Source: Echinostoma caproni (Eukaryota > Platyhelminthes > Trematoda > Plagiorchiida > Echinostomatidae). From it: a DNA stretch of 64,000 bases. The stretch lies in the NCBI GenBank assembly GCA_900618425.1, contig UZAN01039539.1, positions 9,792 to 73,791 on the forward strand, given 5' to 3'. The notes beneath the pieces are model-generated. The model was not told where the DNA came from. It ran no database searches and worked only from the letters and a program-made list of their open reading frames with translations. Shown here piece after piece: positions 38,501 to 50,965 of this stretch. The position numbers were made by a program, and so were the translations under genes. Position 1 is the stretch's first letter. Each line of letters opens with the position of its first letter.

Positions 38501-41500
38501 TTGTAATAAACAGTTCCTCCGGTCAAACCCTGTCTCCCTACTTGAAAGGCAATCTAGATGAGAAAGAAATCAATGTCTCCGATGTAAGCAAAATAATGTA
38601 ACGAGTGTAGAGGTTTGGAAGTTCTTATCAATAATCAAGTCATTTGCTCGACTGATATGTTAAAGGATCACATACTTAGTACATAACAAATAACTAGACT
38701 TCATTGAGGTACATCGGCTTCAACAGAAAAAACGTTTGCGATATTTTAGGAACGTAGAAATGGTTTCCGAATATGCACAGGGATTCTGATGCAGGTTAAT
38801 TTGCTAAAACGATTAGTTGTGAGATAATATAAATAATATTCATCCGCTATTCAGATCACTCGGGACCAGATTAAGGGTACTGAATTTTGTGTTTACTGAA
38901 GGGTTAACAAACTCCTCTTACTTTTAATAGGCTTTCTATTGTCAACAATTCGCTATTCAAAAAAAATCCAACTTTACTAAATTTAAGAGTTCTAGCTCTG
39001 GTTGAGGCCAGTCGTTCTTTAATTTCATAAAGCAATACATTTTTCCCAATAATTGTCTGGAATCGGTTCCCAGATATCACGTGAGAATGATTAATTATGG
39101 TTGCTGATTGGGTCACAATCTAAAAGGTGTCTGTTCAACTACCCCACAAATCATACATCCTTTGTTGTTTTATTGGGCACATCAAATCGCGTTGTTCTTC
39201 TGGTTTTATGAATGCCCCAAATTTAGTGGTTACTTTGGTAACACAACAGGAAACAACACCCGTTGCCTATACTAGTTTGTACACTAATGGACAAAGCAGT
39301 GTTTTATTTAGGTACAAAACCCAATATAGATATCTATATAACGAAATGTGAGAAGCTGAACTGCCTTATTAAGGAAATCTGAATTAGAGACGCATAGTAT
39401 ATTTCCGAAACCGAGTAAAAATGTGTGCATGCCAGGAGGTTGATGTGTATCTTGTTCACTTATTTTCTTTTTAATTGCTATTCCAGTACTGCTATTTATT
39501 ATGGTATATCCTTTGTATGGTTTCATCTTTATGACTGTTCAAAATAGTGTGCGCAATTCCGCTGTTGCGTACCATTTTCACAGAAGAAAAAGTTTCGGGT
39601 TGCATAACCTAGTAATGTTTTCTAGAATCTGAGTACCGAGTGTGTAAACCACGAAAAATAATTTGCCCTCATACACCTACGCACGCCGCGACAAAGAGAA
39701 CTGGTGACTGTAACTTTCCACACAAAACACAATCAGAGTACTGTGTTCATGAAATAATCGGACGTGCAAAGACAGAAAATGACACACTGAACCCTGCGGT
39801 TTGGCCTTAGAGTTAGGCAACAGATAGTTTGTTTTCGAAGGAATAAATAAATATACTAGCAGATGAAGCACTATCTGTAAGCAGTTCAGGTGAAAAAACC
39901 TAAATGTGTTTCTCCTTTTGGCTATTACTCACTACTTCACACCGCACTAAACTTGTGTTTGACATAATCAGATTCGTTTCCCTATGTATATTTGAAAAAC
40001 GTAACCACTAATGCCATAAATCCACAATGCAGTGCCGGGACCAGGAGAGTTATTTATTACGAACAACGGTAACGAAATCACTAAATTAACAAACGTACAA
40101 CAAAATGTCTCATTTGCGACTGCTTTTCAGTACTTCCACAAGCACACAGGAAAATTAGTGAACAAAGTCCGAAGGTGGGTGTGCATTTCCCGTAGTTTCC
40201 ATTTTGAACACAGTAATTCACTCTAAGATGTTTTGTTCAATTTCGACCGTTGAGAGTAACAACCAATTACGTTCTTTTGTACAATCCAAAAATACTACTC
40301 GTCAAACACTGTTTGAGAAAACTTAGATCAAATTGGTGACCGCCAATACCGGCGACTATATTTTTTCCCCAATGTGCTGTGCTTCTATTACTCAGCTTCG
40401 TTTTTTATAACTGTTAGGTATCAACCAAACTCCCGGTCCATTTATCCCAGCACATTTCATTCTGTCAGGTGATCGTGGCTTGACACATTTGCTATTAATG
40501 AAACAATGAGTTTCTCTAACATTCATCAGGAATTTCGTGGAAGGCAACCCGTTTTTGACAGATTATGTTTCAACCCAAAGGGCACGTATGATTCAAATGA
40601 TGTGATAAAATTTTCATTTAATGAATGCAGTTAGATGTTTCAGAGGCTCATCTTTTTATAATACCTTTTTGTTACATTGAATATACCGAACTAGTTGCCA
40701 ACTTCTGTTATATTTCAATTGCTTATGTTGACCATAGTAGGCGTCATAAACTCGCAACGGGATGGCACTTACATACGGCTGATAGTAAATAAACGGCAGT
40801 TCCCGGGATAGGCTTTGTTCCTCCCCACAACCAACTATGCGCATGTTATCGATAATTGCTAGTACGAATAGAGTAGTGCAATCTGCTGTAGCTCAAATAT
40901 TGTAGGATATTAGGCAAGAGCTAAGTAACGAAAGTCAATCAATGTAATTCTACTAACAAGCCAAAATTATGTGTCTTAAATATCAAAAGATCGCCTGAAG
41001 TTATAATGATTGGTTTTACTTTCAATGCTAGAAACGAAACACTTATCAGCATATTCACGTCGAAATCCTAAACAGGTCGTTGATGATAATATAATACCTG
41101 GCTTATTCCACCAAACTGTAGCTTCTTTGCATGGGTTGTCAGAGAATGTGCAATCAAATCAAACATTGAAACCTACCTTGTGTTTCGGAAACTGGACGAA
41201 ATCACGTCAGAATCCATTCGCAAACAGATGGTACTGCAACCAATTTTTTTATGATGATGAACTACGTTTTTTAACAAACCTGTGCATTTTCAAGTGGATG
41301 GTGTTGCACACGATTGTACAATTGAGAGAAACATTTCAGTTGATGTACCTACGTACATTTTAATTACCGTAAGTAGACGAGTGTGGAGAGTATTGATCGC
41401 CACTTTCACATGTTTATAAAAGTGCTGTTTTCTAGTAAAAAAATAANTACACAAAATTGTTCATATACTTGTTACTTATTTCGATTCTGCTGTCCTGGTG

Positions 41501-43148
41501 TTTGTGTTAGCCAAGCCTCATTGAAAAACAGTTATATCCAGAAGTTGGACATCGGTTTTATCAGTTCAGTATAGCGTATAAAACCATGACTTTTATTGTT
41601 CAAATCACTTTCGTTGACCCTTTACACGTCGGAATATACCAAAAATGCAGTTTTTATGAATTTCCGATTGTGAACTGTTTGCGTAGTTTGAGAACGTTAA
41701 AGGAATAAAGAGGGCTTTCTTTAAGCAGTAGCAAGAGATAATTGTGTATGGTTTCTCAAGGGTTTTTGCTTTGTTGATTATCTACCTTCTTTATGAGAGC
41801 ATCATTGGACGTTGAAAAACAAACAAGGAAGGAGTATTTTAAATCACAGTGAGGAATTTTGGAGGCCAAGTCTGAGGATTGTTTGAAACCAAACATCCAG
41901 AATCGAACTTCTCTAAAATTCGAATCGCATTTTAAATGAGGTAATCCGCGATTGCTATTCATTCATTACTCGTCTACTTTTTATTAAACAAATGGTATTG
42001 GGCAGTTATTTTGTTCGTAATGTGCAATTTAATTCAGATCAGTTTATTCTAATCTGCAAACAATGAATAAAGATCTATTGAGAAATGCCTACTTTGTATT
42101 TTCCGAGATCCGGCGTCCGGTGTTTTTCGCTGAATATCTGCTGATCTGCTCGCTCAGATTCTGTTTACCATTCTTAGGAAGACTCTACAGTAACAATGAG
42201 GACAGGTGCTTCTTGCATCCCCTGGCGAGAAACTTTCACATCACTGAACTGGAAGTATACGTATGCGTGCCAAATTTCAACCGAACAACGCCACACTGTG
42301 CTTAGGTAAAGACACGTGCTCAGTCCAATGCAGAGATCAATGGTTTTACCAGGGGTAATTTTTGAGGAGATTATGTGAAAAAATATCGTTCAACGCCGGG
42401 ACAAAAAAAACTAATAATGCAATGCGTTCCATGATTCAGTTCAACAGTAGGGAAATGCTTTTAAAACAAAATATAACAAAACAGTGACTCCAAAATCTGC
42501 GTTCCGGAGACGGGGAGGAGGAAGGTGTAGGAGGATACTTCTGAAAGTCCGCATACATTTTTATTTAAAGTACTACACATACCCCAAACAAAAACGTGGA
42601 TTTTAAGTTTGGGAACATTGTTCATAAATTGTTCATAAAGTGTAAGCTGTTCACCGTGATAGTTGCTTCCCCAAAAGATATCCAGCATTACAGATTGAGC
42701 CTTTCAAATCGTTTTATTTCCGGGTGAAATCTGAAATAACATTCCATTGTTTGACTACATTATATGGAACTCAAATTGTCCAGATGTTTGCACGGAACTA
42801 CATTTGTACACATCTGTAAAATGCAACGTTTTGCATGACACCGAAGTTCAGTGGTTGATCACCATGAAAGCTTCTTCGTACAACGGAATACCGCAGTTCT
42901 CAAAGTAGTCACTTCTAGTGAGATTTGGATGTGCATAGAAATAAAATGTGCCGCTCATTCTGGTTCTTATTTACCGCTACTTCAAAGTTTCGAGAGAGTA
43001 CGAAACTCCGTTGTTTTATTTTGACGTTGATTTACGGTTGGCTCGATCGCATGCATCGATTACAGCCTCCAACTGTTTACTACAATCAACAACGGGTGCT
43101 TCCCAGAAGCAATTTAACCATCGCAACTATTGATCACATCCAACGTAT
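35591..43148. other. No gene recognised; long stretch without clear features
   Basis: No domain, RNA gene or dispersed repeat could be supported here. One undetermined base lies at 41447. The longest frame is 41010-41363 (plus, 117 codons), with no motif. A stretch near 36160-36330 has somewhat higher GC and two overlapping frames but no recognisable family. A (TA)n run sits near 37148-37162. Confidence 0.45.
41447..41447. other. Undetermined base (N)
   Basis: Single ambiguous base in an A-rich run; not a biological feature. Confidence 0.95.
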
Positions 43149-43382
43149 TTGAGTTTACTAACACAAGTATTGCTTGAAAACCCACTAGATAGTTACATCA
43201 TTTTGTTCCATCTGATGGAAGCTCACCTAACAAGTTTGCTAACCGCATGTCACTGGAACCGGTTGAAATGTCTGTACAAACTTCTTGAAGCGCTTAGTAA
43301 CTGTTTAAGCAAAAGCGGAATAAACGATCTTGAGAGGTATCATTTTCTTCAATTAATATCTAAACATATTGATGCGTTGTAA
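43149..43382 (+). CDS. Weak candidate terminal exon, Leu-rich helical, unknown
   Basis: An open frame with protein-like composition (LLTQVLLENPLDSYIILF, HLMEAHLTSLLTACHWNRL, KLLEALSNCLSK, LERYHFLQLISKHIDAL) ends at a TAA at 43380-43382. The spacing of Leu/Ile residues suggests amphipathic helices. The sequence ACTAACACAAG at 43157-43167 resembles a branch-point-plus-acceptor arrangement, but the spacing is too short to be convincing. I see no ATG start, partner exon or known family. It could be a chance frame. Confidence 0.22.
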   Translation: MSLLTQVLLENPLDSYIILFHLMEAHLTSLLTACHWNRLKCLYKLLEALSNCLSKSGINDLERYHFLQLISKHIDAL

Positions 43383-46300
43383 CCTGAAGCAAAAGGGTGA
43401 AGGATTTCTGCAGACCCCCTCCCTCATAGTGATACAATGGCTTCACAATTTGAAACATCCGCGGAAAATTTCAAAGACATTGCAGTAGCCAACAACTGAA
43501 CGTCTAAGTACCATGTCTACATAGACAGAAAGATTTCGGCAGATACCCCTGAGAACGAAACGATAGGAATCACGCAAAATAAGCTGGCGACCTACATGAA
43601 TGAGTGATACCTCAATAAATGAATCAAATGGTATACTCTAAGAGGATTTAATAACCTATCAGCGAATGGCAAGATTTATATACTTCATACAGCTGTGTGA
43701 TTATACCGGTTGAGGATTATTCAGAGATCTCATAAAATGGACCCCCGAGGCAATTGTTGACAGCTATTATAACTTAAACTGTGATCCTTTATATTACTGT
43801 GTTCAAGGACTATGGTCAATATATAGTCCAACACAACAACGTTCTACAATACAAGTTAGTTATTATGAAATGAATAGACAGTGAATCCTGGTGAATGTAC
43901 ATTATCAGTGTTCTGAAAACTTTTGTTCCTAAAGCCCCGACGTTTGATTACAATCGGCATTGAGAAATAATGTATGTGGTCAGTTATATTGTATAGGTAC
44001 TCTATTGCTTTTCTAAACGAAAGACTAAATAGTGCCCGACTGCTCTCAGAAATAGAAATATATGAGAAACTGATCAGCACTGGCACTGGCACAATTTTAC
44101 GCATGATGAGTGTTAGCTGGTACTATCCAACAATCATACAAAAGAGTCACCTTAGAGAATCCGTTTTCCCCACGTTACGAGAATGTAAACTTTGAAATGA
44201 AAGTTGTGTATATAAAGTTAACTTACTATATGCCGTTAACTACCATATAAATTCATTGTGATATTTTTTCTGCCACATTTATGCCTTTTACGTTCATTGA
44301 TATTCAGTTAACCTATCATACCGGTTTAAAATCTTTTTGTCTCATTACGTACCAGTCACAGCCAGTACCACTTATTGTTACCCCATTATTTATTGTTTGT
44401 GAAACAATTTGCAGACACATTCGTTACATATCGATCCAAAAGCATGTAGCAAGATATCAATGCGCAAGGCAGACGGTATGTTTAGATAAATGTGTAGAAC
44501 AAAAACTATATCCTTTTGTCACTTCGTTCACGTGTATTGATGAAACGATGTTTTTCAACGGTGATCAATTATTCGTATACAACTTGATGAATTATACAGA
44601 ATAAAATGAAAACACTCAGTGTAGTGTTTTCCGCTGTTAAAGAAGGGGGTTGGTCCTGATAATCAATTGCTTGGCCATTTGATTTCGGGATTACAATCGA
44701 ATGAGAAACTGCTGTAAGCCGTAGAAGACAATGGTGCAAACAAATTACTCATATTACTCATATTCAGATTCGTTGATTTTCAGATCAATCACTTACGATT
44801 TTGAAACTTCATGATTATGCCAAACAATACAATTTGTAATTCTTTGAGTTGATGTTAATTTTTGAATTGAATTTTCAATGAACCTCATAAGTGCATAAGT
44901 TAATTCATCCTAACTCGAAATCTGGAGAATAAGCAGAATGATTTGTTCGGCTTCCCAGTATTATTATATTATATATATATTATATATTATTTTATTATAT
45001 TATAATTTCCAGTATTAATATAGCAAACTGTTCACTAACAAGCAGGTGGTAACAAATTTTGCCTACATAGGCATGCCAAACCAATAAAGGTGGCTTTTCT
45101 AAGATAGTGGAAAATACCCGTGGACTGGATCACAAAGTCAATTTGACAAACAAGCTCGTTTTTGGTACCTCATTTACTTGCCAATGACAGCACTCTGTGA
45201 TATCGCCTAGTTTGAGCCCATTCTCAAGTACAATCTTAACTCGAACAAACATTTGAGGGCAAACCTACCGGAAGATGCAATCAAAACAAGTGGGAATACT
45301 GTCACGATCTTTGCTAGTTTCAAGGTTGAAATTGAACGCAAGCAAACAACCACATCGAATGCGTGTTTTTGCAGCTACAGCTCAGCAAATTGTTGTTGCT
45401 CGATGTTGTGCTAACACAATCTGCCACAGATCACGTTAGAGCATACTTTACTATAGTTTATTTAACCATTAAGGTGAGTGGAATTTTACCTTGGACACGA
45501 GATCAGATGTTCATTGTGACAATCACTGAAACTGCTTTGGTTGATCGACGGAAACGAGCTCGCGCTTGTTAGTGCTCTACGGCCGTTGCAAGTGAACATA
45601 CTTGTGCCAATGAACCCGCCTATGATGATCAATTTAATGACATTCTAGGTCGTGGGTCACAAAACAATAGTCCGTTAGTGGCACCCGTACAGCATGACTA
45701 AAATAAAACGGTTTTGCGATTAGATGCTCGCAGGTGCTGCGTTTGGATGAGTGTGAAATCTGCGTTAAATATCAATGTTAAGTTGCGAAAAGGAAAGTTC
45801 GCATGGGAGGAGTACGCATAGGAGTTATTTTTAAAAGGTAAAAACAGAACCAGTTATTGTAATCATTAAATCCCACTAAAGCTGCATTTTCTGTAGCATA
45901 TATGGACTTTATTTCATAATCGACTGAGAAAGAACGCGTTGCCTAAAAGAGCTCAAATTAAAGAAATGAAACGATGATTGCATAAAAGGGGGCATTTGTG
46001 TAGGAAATAAGACTATTAACCGGTTTACATAGAGAAAAACTAGTTGCGAATCTTTTGAAGTACAATATTTAGCGTAACGTTAAAATGTCTTAATTCTGTG
46101 GAAAATATCTTGTGCGTTACGATGTGACCCCAGATCACAAAAGGCATTGTTCCACCAATCAGAGTGAGATTTGTGCCCGCCGGACGAGTGGTGTCTCAGT
46201 TACATGGCTAATCATTCAAACAAGATTAATTGCATACTTTTCTCCGTCATTTGGAGTTATCTGAAGGAAGGCAAATAAACGAACAAATAATGTGCCGCAT

Positions 46301-49300
46301 AAGTCACTACATATGACGGTGAATCTATGACGATGACCAACTCTTCTTTTTTTGGAAGACATGGCTTGGGATACCACTATTAAAGCTCTTTTCTTCCAAT
46401 TTTGTGTGATATGAAACAGCCCTCTGATTGGTTGCTTCTCGTTCCAAAAGAATGAACTTTCATATATTGAATACAATGACGTATTTGAAGCCATAAAATG
46501 AGAGATATATATGTTTTTCTTTTAATTTTTTTAATGTGAATAGCGAAAACATTCTTGCAAGCATATATGGGTGAATTCGATCGAAACTGAATATAAAAAT
46601 GGACATTAAGTGTTTTTTTCTGGTGTGTATCTCTTACCCTATTAGACTCCACACAGTAAGACCATTGAACATAGCAAGCTAAATGTGATTGAGTGCATTC
46701 AATGGCTTCCTTAGATCATCGTCCGGAAATGAACATTAAACCGCTTCCTTATAGTACCCACTGCCGCCGACGAGAGTAGCTGACGGAATGTTACTCGACG
46801 TAAATATGACTATTGACTTATGATCCGTTCTGGGGAATATGTGGTGTTTAGACCAAGATAACTTTCATAATTACTCCATAGTTATGCACTGACGTTGATT
46901 ATAAAATACAGTGTGATAGCCCTTACTCTCAGCTCATCTCATAGTGACTTATTTTCCCCACAGTTCACGAGATTCATCATTTCAGAGTGGTGCATCAATT
47001 TCGTATCTTTTCTCTCCTTCCGAACCAGTTTAACCGTAGCAGAGTTTCCCCAGTGAATTACTTTTCCAATGTGAATTTGTTCTATGTCTCACCAAGAATC
47101 AAATAAAGTGACAGAAAATGAGTTCACTATCCAATCAGAGAAATTCCCACGGTGCCGTTTTGTTTGGAATTGCCTAGGAAATCATTGAAATTAAATCCCA
47201 TATATCACTCAGCTACGTTCTCTTTCTATTCACAAACGACAAACAAAACCAGGTTGGGTCTCAACATCTACTTGGTTTTGTGTCAGTACGCTTGGTTCCG
47301 ATGACTACGGAATGGAGAGATTTGAGTAGGACACAGAATAAGTGATCATACAACAAACGATACCGGTGTGAATGCGGAAATAAAAATAGAATCACTAGCA
47401 AAGTGTTCAGTGAGCACTGCGTACAATCTGCACAACGAATCCCGCTTTGAGATTTCCGGTAAATCGGTGATTCAAAAACACATTGTCTGACAGGCATTCG
47501 TCTTTGTGAAAGGAGATCCGTACCGGTTGGTTCCTTGACAGCTGTGGGAACGAGTAATGGTCTTTGTGAGCCTATGTTTTTGCAGGAACTCGTTACATAT
47601 TTTCGAACATGTATTCAATATGCAGTAGCTTAAATTACACGCCGAATGCCAACAATACGGTGAACCGTCTTATGTTCTGCATTGCAGATCAAACTGCTTG
47701 AGATGTTTATATATGCAGACAAATAGTAAACATGCACATGTGGTAGCTAACCCCACATACACAGAAAAAAAGATTTCCTGACAAACTCAGTTTAATTAAT
47801 TTAAAACGAGTGCCATGCTCCAAAATTTGGTGGATATTGGGGTCTCATATTGCATCATTTTGATGCTAATTCAAACAATCTATAAGAATGTTTATCGAAC
47901 TATACGCACGCACGGATGAAACATTGGACTGAATACAGTATCAGTAGTAAACAGTTTTTCTCGGCTCATATCCACAGTACTACCAGAAGTCAATGGAAGT
48001 AGGTTACGATTTCACAGTTAAAAATGCGTTACACACTGATGTTTCAGAATAACAGAATCCTACAAAATGGGCAAGCCTATTACAGTCCTGTTAGGCCAAA
48101 CGACAAAAGTTTTTACATCTCAAAAGTTGTCGTTTGGCAAAGACATGAGAAGAAAAAATGAGAGGTGCTTAAGGAAATGCAAGATTCAATTATTAGTAGC
48201 ACATCATTTGGGCTGACATTTTTCTCAGTGATTTGATTAGGACGGAATTTACTTACATCTGAACCCCTATTAAAAATTCTTCCAAGAGTTTTGTTTCATT
48301 TTTTATTTGATTTCCGACAGGATTTCATATCAGTTCCCGCGATTTATAGCCAGTTTTTTTAAAAGCTTGTCAGAGCTTGACCGTTGGTTCCCAAATCGGA
48401 GACCAGAAAAATCTCAGATTGGCAAGTTTGTCAGGTATGGATTTTTTTTGCAGAGATATGCAACTCCATATGTCCTTCGTTGTTTATACGAGAACTTTTC
48501 TGTATTAACTTTCTGCAATTCAGATCACCTTGTCAAAACAAACGCGTTTCCGTGTCCACGTCAATCATTCACTTTTTATTTGAATTACTGCTACCGTGTA
48601 TTTCGCGATTTCCCACAAGGTAATACAGTGCAAAGGTAAAAACGAGGTTTCAGGTGCCCAATATAAAATGATACAGAATGAAACCTCTGCTATCCGCGAC
48701 GGAGAAATGCATTCGGGTGTAGCTTACAATCAGAAACACATAATGATACCATTACGATGAGTAGATACTTGCAGGTTGAAAAATACAGTAAAATAATATC
48801 GTCTATTTTGATCAATAAATGCGTTGGTGTGATCTCCTTAGCGCTGCGTTGAGTTAGGCATCCCTCCACTTGGATTGAACTTGGTCTCCGTTGCATCATA
48901 TCGCAACTACATTCTGAGGACAAGTTCCCCACGAATCACGGACGGGACGCTATGTGTTTGCACTTGATAGAACAAATAGCTTTCCCCATCAGTCATCGAA
49001 ATCTGCAATAAAATACAAGTTGGCAACGGCTATTTGTTCGTAAGTGAATATGCATATTGCATTTATGGCGCAATTCATCAGCACTGGTGAGCGAAATGCA
49101 TCGATGTGTGATTAGGTGCACGGGACTTACATCATAAAGCCATTTTATTTCTACCTGCATTACATGTATACTACCGAACTTTAAATCAGTTTCAATCAGA
49201 TGAATAGGCAAATTTACCCCCGGAAGTACATGAATGTCATCGCGGTTTTGGTAGTTCTCCAGGCATATCTATTCGGTCACCTCGTGTGATGCATGCGTAG

Positions 49301-50280
49301 ATAGCAGTTTCTGAGATGTATTCATGTTTAGATGTTCCTGTCGTAGTCACCTCGTTCTTACTCAACCACTAAAAACTGTTAGCTTCTACATTGTACCAAT
49401 CGAAGCAAGCTGAAGTGAACTGAAATGCCCAGATTTTGTACACAGAGTGTGCCTGAGTCCCTGTGATAACACTCCTGAGCAATATACTCATATTTGTAAG
49501 AACAATTATTTCATATATATGAAGCATAAATAATTTATAAGGGCTTTGTACCTCCAAATTAAATGATACCAGTCCCGTTTATGTGTTTGCAAGGCTTTTA
49601 TAATATTGTTGTTTAATGATCAAACGCAACTAATCTCTTGCCGACACATTGATCTGATAAAATTTGTAACGGATTTATCCTTCTTCACCTGACGCCAATC
49701 CATTCAATTTCAAAGAAAAACTACCTTCTGCACCTAGGGTCAAATTCTGTACCAGGTTTCTTCATACCTACTTCAATAGGGATCTGTGATAGGGCAACCT
49801 TGAATTGAATCAAGCATCACATCAAGAGTTTAGTTTTTAATCCCAGGATCCCGGTCACCACTACCGACAGCAGGTATTTTTCGTTGACTATTGTCAATAT
49901 TTAGTCTGATTTTCTGGAGAATGGAAATGGCAGCAGTACATACAATAGTGGCAATACTTACATATTGATATCAGTATCTTACCCAGTGAAAATATAGTGT
50001 TTTCGATAATTAGGTTCACCAGTTTGTTCAAATGGGTGCCAGTAAATGGTCTGAAATTATCCAGTTCATGTGTGCGGATACCGATGTCGTTCCAATGAGT
50101 GTCGATGAGTACTTTTATCAAAAGAAAAGACCGCATCGGAATAATGCACGACTTATGTGCAGGATGATTTCGGTGCATCTCGGAATGGTGCATACTGTTT
50201 TTATATGGCTCTATCATGACGACATAAAAGACGGGACTGAAAGGATCACCTCATCGGGGCTATGACAAACAAAACTTAAA
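43383..50280. other. No gene recognised; AT microsatellite inside
   Basis: Intergenic DNA. Frames of 100-110 codons at 44281-44604 and 48307-48639 (plus) and 49894-50217 (minus) have no motif that I recognise and sit in AT-rich sequence. The only repeat seen is the TA-rich run at 44959-45008. Confidence 0.5.
44959..45008. repeat. TA-rich microsatellite
   Basis: About 50 bases composed only of A and T in TATTATAT-type repeats. Simple sequence with no further content. Confidence 0.85.
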
Positions 50281-50377
50281 GTTTCATGTGAGTAATGTAG
50301 GATTTGATTATGTTTCGAATAAGAACTCGTCATATATATAGCAAATGAAGCGTGAACTGAAAAGCTAGAAGTTAATG

Positions 50378-50410
50378 AACAGCTGTCTCGACCCGGTTGG
50401 GTCTCGTCAG
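50378..50410 (-). ncRNA. Hammerhead ribozyme remnant 1 (minus), core damaged
   Basis: The minus strand reads CTGACGA, then GACC/GGTC stem II (longer here: GACCCAACCGGGTC), then GAGA in place of GAAA, then CAGCTGTT. The family layout is clear, but the invariant A of the GAAA box is changed to G and the cleavage triplet is GTT instead of GTC. It is unlikely to cleave. The motif lies directly next to the left arm of the composite. Confidence 0.62.
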
Positions 50411-50423
50411 CAGTGCGAAAAAT

Positions 50424-50505
50424 AGTCTGATCAGCGACCGGGTGGCGTAAAAGGCAGCATGTTTGCGTTCTGCCCATGAAGTTCCGGTTTTGATCCCCAG
50501 TTAAG
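50424..50505 (+). other. tRNA-like module of unit 1 (plus), degraded promoter
   Basis: The plus strand has GGGTGGCGTAAAAGGCAGC (A-box region, about 50440-50458) and GGTTTTGATCCCC (B-box region, about 50486-50498). Both are aligned with the better-preserved modules of the other copies. The A box has lost its central GTGGG and the B box its CG, so promoter activity is doubtful. Confidence 0.6.
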
Positions 50506-50522
50506 TCGATGGATTCGCGCTT

Positions 50523-50555
50523 CTGATGAGACCCAATCAGGTCAAAACAGCTGTC
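50523..50555 (+). ncRNA. Hammerhead ribozyme 2 (plus), G12-to-A variant
   Basis: CTGATGA (50523-50529), stem II GACC/GGTC (50530-50533/50540-50543) with loop CAATCA, then AAAA (50544-50547) where GAAA is required, then CAGCTGTC with the cleavage triplet GTC at 50553-50555. The G12-to-A change removes the guanine that acts as general base, so cleavage should be very weak or absent. Stem I is partly lost (GCGCTT facing CGGTGC). Confidence 0.75.
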
Positions 50556-50690
50556 CGGTGCTTCCGAGCTTTTCACTTCACGCCGAATTTGCTATATATA
50601 CGACCAATTCCCATCCAAAAATAAGATTATTTTTCAAATGGGAATTCGTCATGTATACAGCAAATGAAGCGTGAACTGAAAAGCTCGGAA

Positions 50691-50735
50691 GCACCAGACA
50701 GCTGTTTCGACCTGGTTCGGTCTCATCAGCGGTGC
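50691..50735 (-). ncRNA. Hammerhead ribozyme 3 (minus), intact core, type I
   Basis: The minus strand gives stem I 5' strand GCACCG, then CTGATGA (complement of 50723-50729), stem II GACC/GGTC with loop GAACCA, GAAA, then stem III ACAGCTGT, cleavage triplet GTC (C at 50697), then stem I 3' strand TGGTGC. Stem I pairs over six bases (five Watson-Crick plus one G-U). All conserved core positions of the hammerhead are present. The predicted cut falls between complements of 50697 and 50696. Stem III is a self-complementary eight-base segment with no room for a loop. Efficient folding would thus need a dimer of two ribozymes, as in the minimal hammerheads described for PLEs and some animal repeats. 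Confidence 0.88.
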
Positions 50736-50756
50736 GGAATCCACTTCAACCCAACT

Positions 50757-50812
50757 GGGGATCGGACCCGGGACTTCATGGGCAGAACGCAAGCGTGCTA
50801 CCCACTACGCCA
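50757..50812 (-). promoter_or_regulatory. RNA polymerase III internal promoter of the hammerhead SINE
   Basis: On the minus strand the A box TGGCGTAGTGGG (complement of 50801-50812) fits the tRNA consensus TRGYNNARNNGG. The B box GGGTCCGATCCCC (complement of 50757-50769) differs from GGTTCGANTCC at one core position. The spacing is about 32 bases. Transcription from here would run through the ribozyme. Confidence 0.72.
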
Positions 50813-50965
50813 CCGGGCAGCTGATCAGACCGCCTTTTATTTTCCATTTACACGATATAGCACAGCTCATCTTTGAGAGTTTGTTGCGGGCCACGGACCC
50901 TGCTCAACTCAGCACTAGCCTCCAGGGTTATGACTCGGTTGGAAACATTTACAACCTGACTGATT

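Larger units (their letters stand above)
50625..50965 (-). mobile_element. Hammerhead-bearing tRNA SINE (family B), unit 2, best preserved
   Basis: On the minus strand, 5' to 3': a head of about 140 bases (starting TCAGTCAGGTTG, with CCTGGAGGCTAGTGCTGAG and GCTATATCGTGTAAATGG), then a tRNA-like module with A and B boxes, a spacer (CAGTTGGGTTGAAGTGG), an intact hammerhead ribozyme (50691-50735), and a tail (CTTCCGAGCTTTTCAGTTCA, then the arm) ending near 50625. The head, tRNA module, ribozyme and tail occur in the same order on the plus strand at 57.44-57.78 kb, which establishes a dispersed unit of about 340 bases. No protein is encoded; the short open frames across it are incidental. Known precedent: schistosome Sm-alpha repeats combine a pol III promoter and a hammerhead. 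Whether this family is the same lineage cannot be judged here. Confidence 0.83.

Noticed and set aside
44281..44604. 107-codon plus-strand frame
   Set aside because: No motif, AT-biased residues, no splice or promoter context.
50424..50828. Genuine tRNA genes
   Set aside because: A and B boxes are present, but no full cloverleaf with acceptor-stem pairing can be drawn, and the modules are embedded in repeated units.
50214..50876. Open frames of 120 and 70 codons across the hammerhead units (sharing SSEAPDSCFDL)
   Set aside because: They are chance readings of the SINE sequence. The shared peptide comes from the shared ribozyme DNA, not from a protein family.
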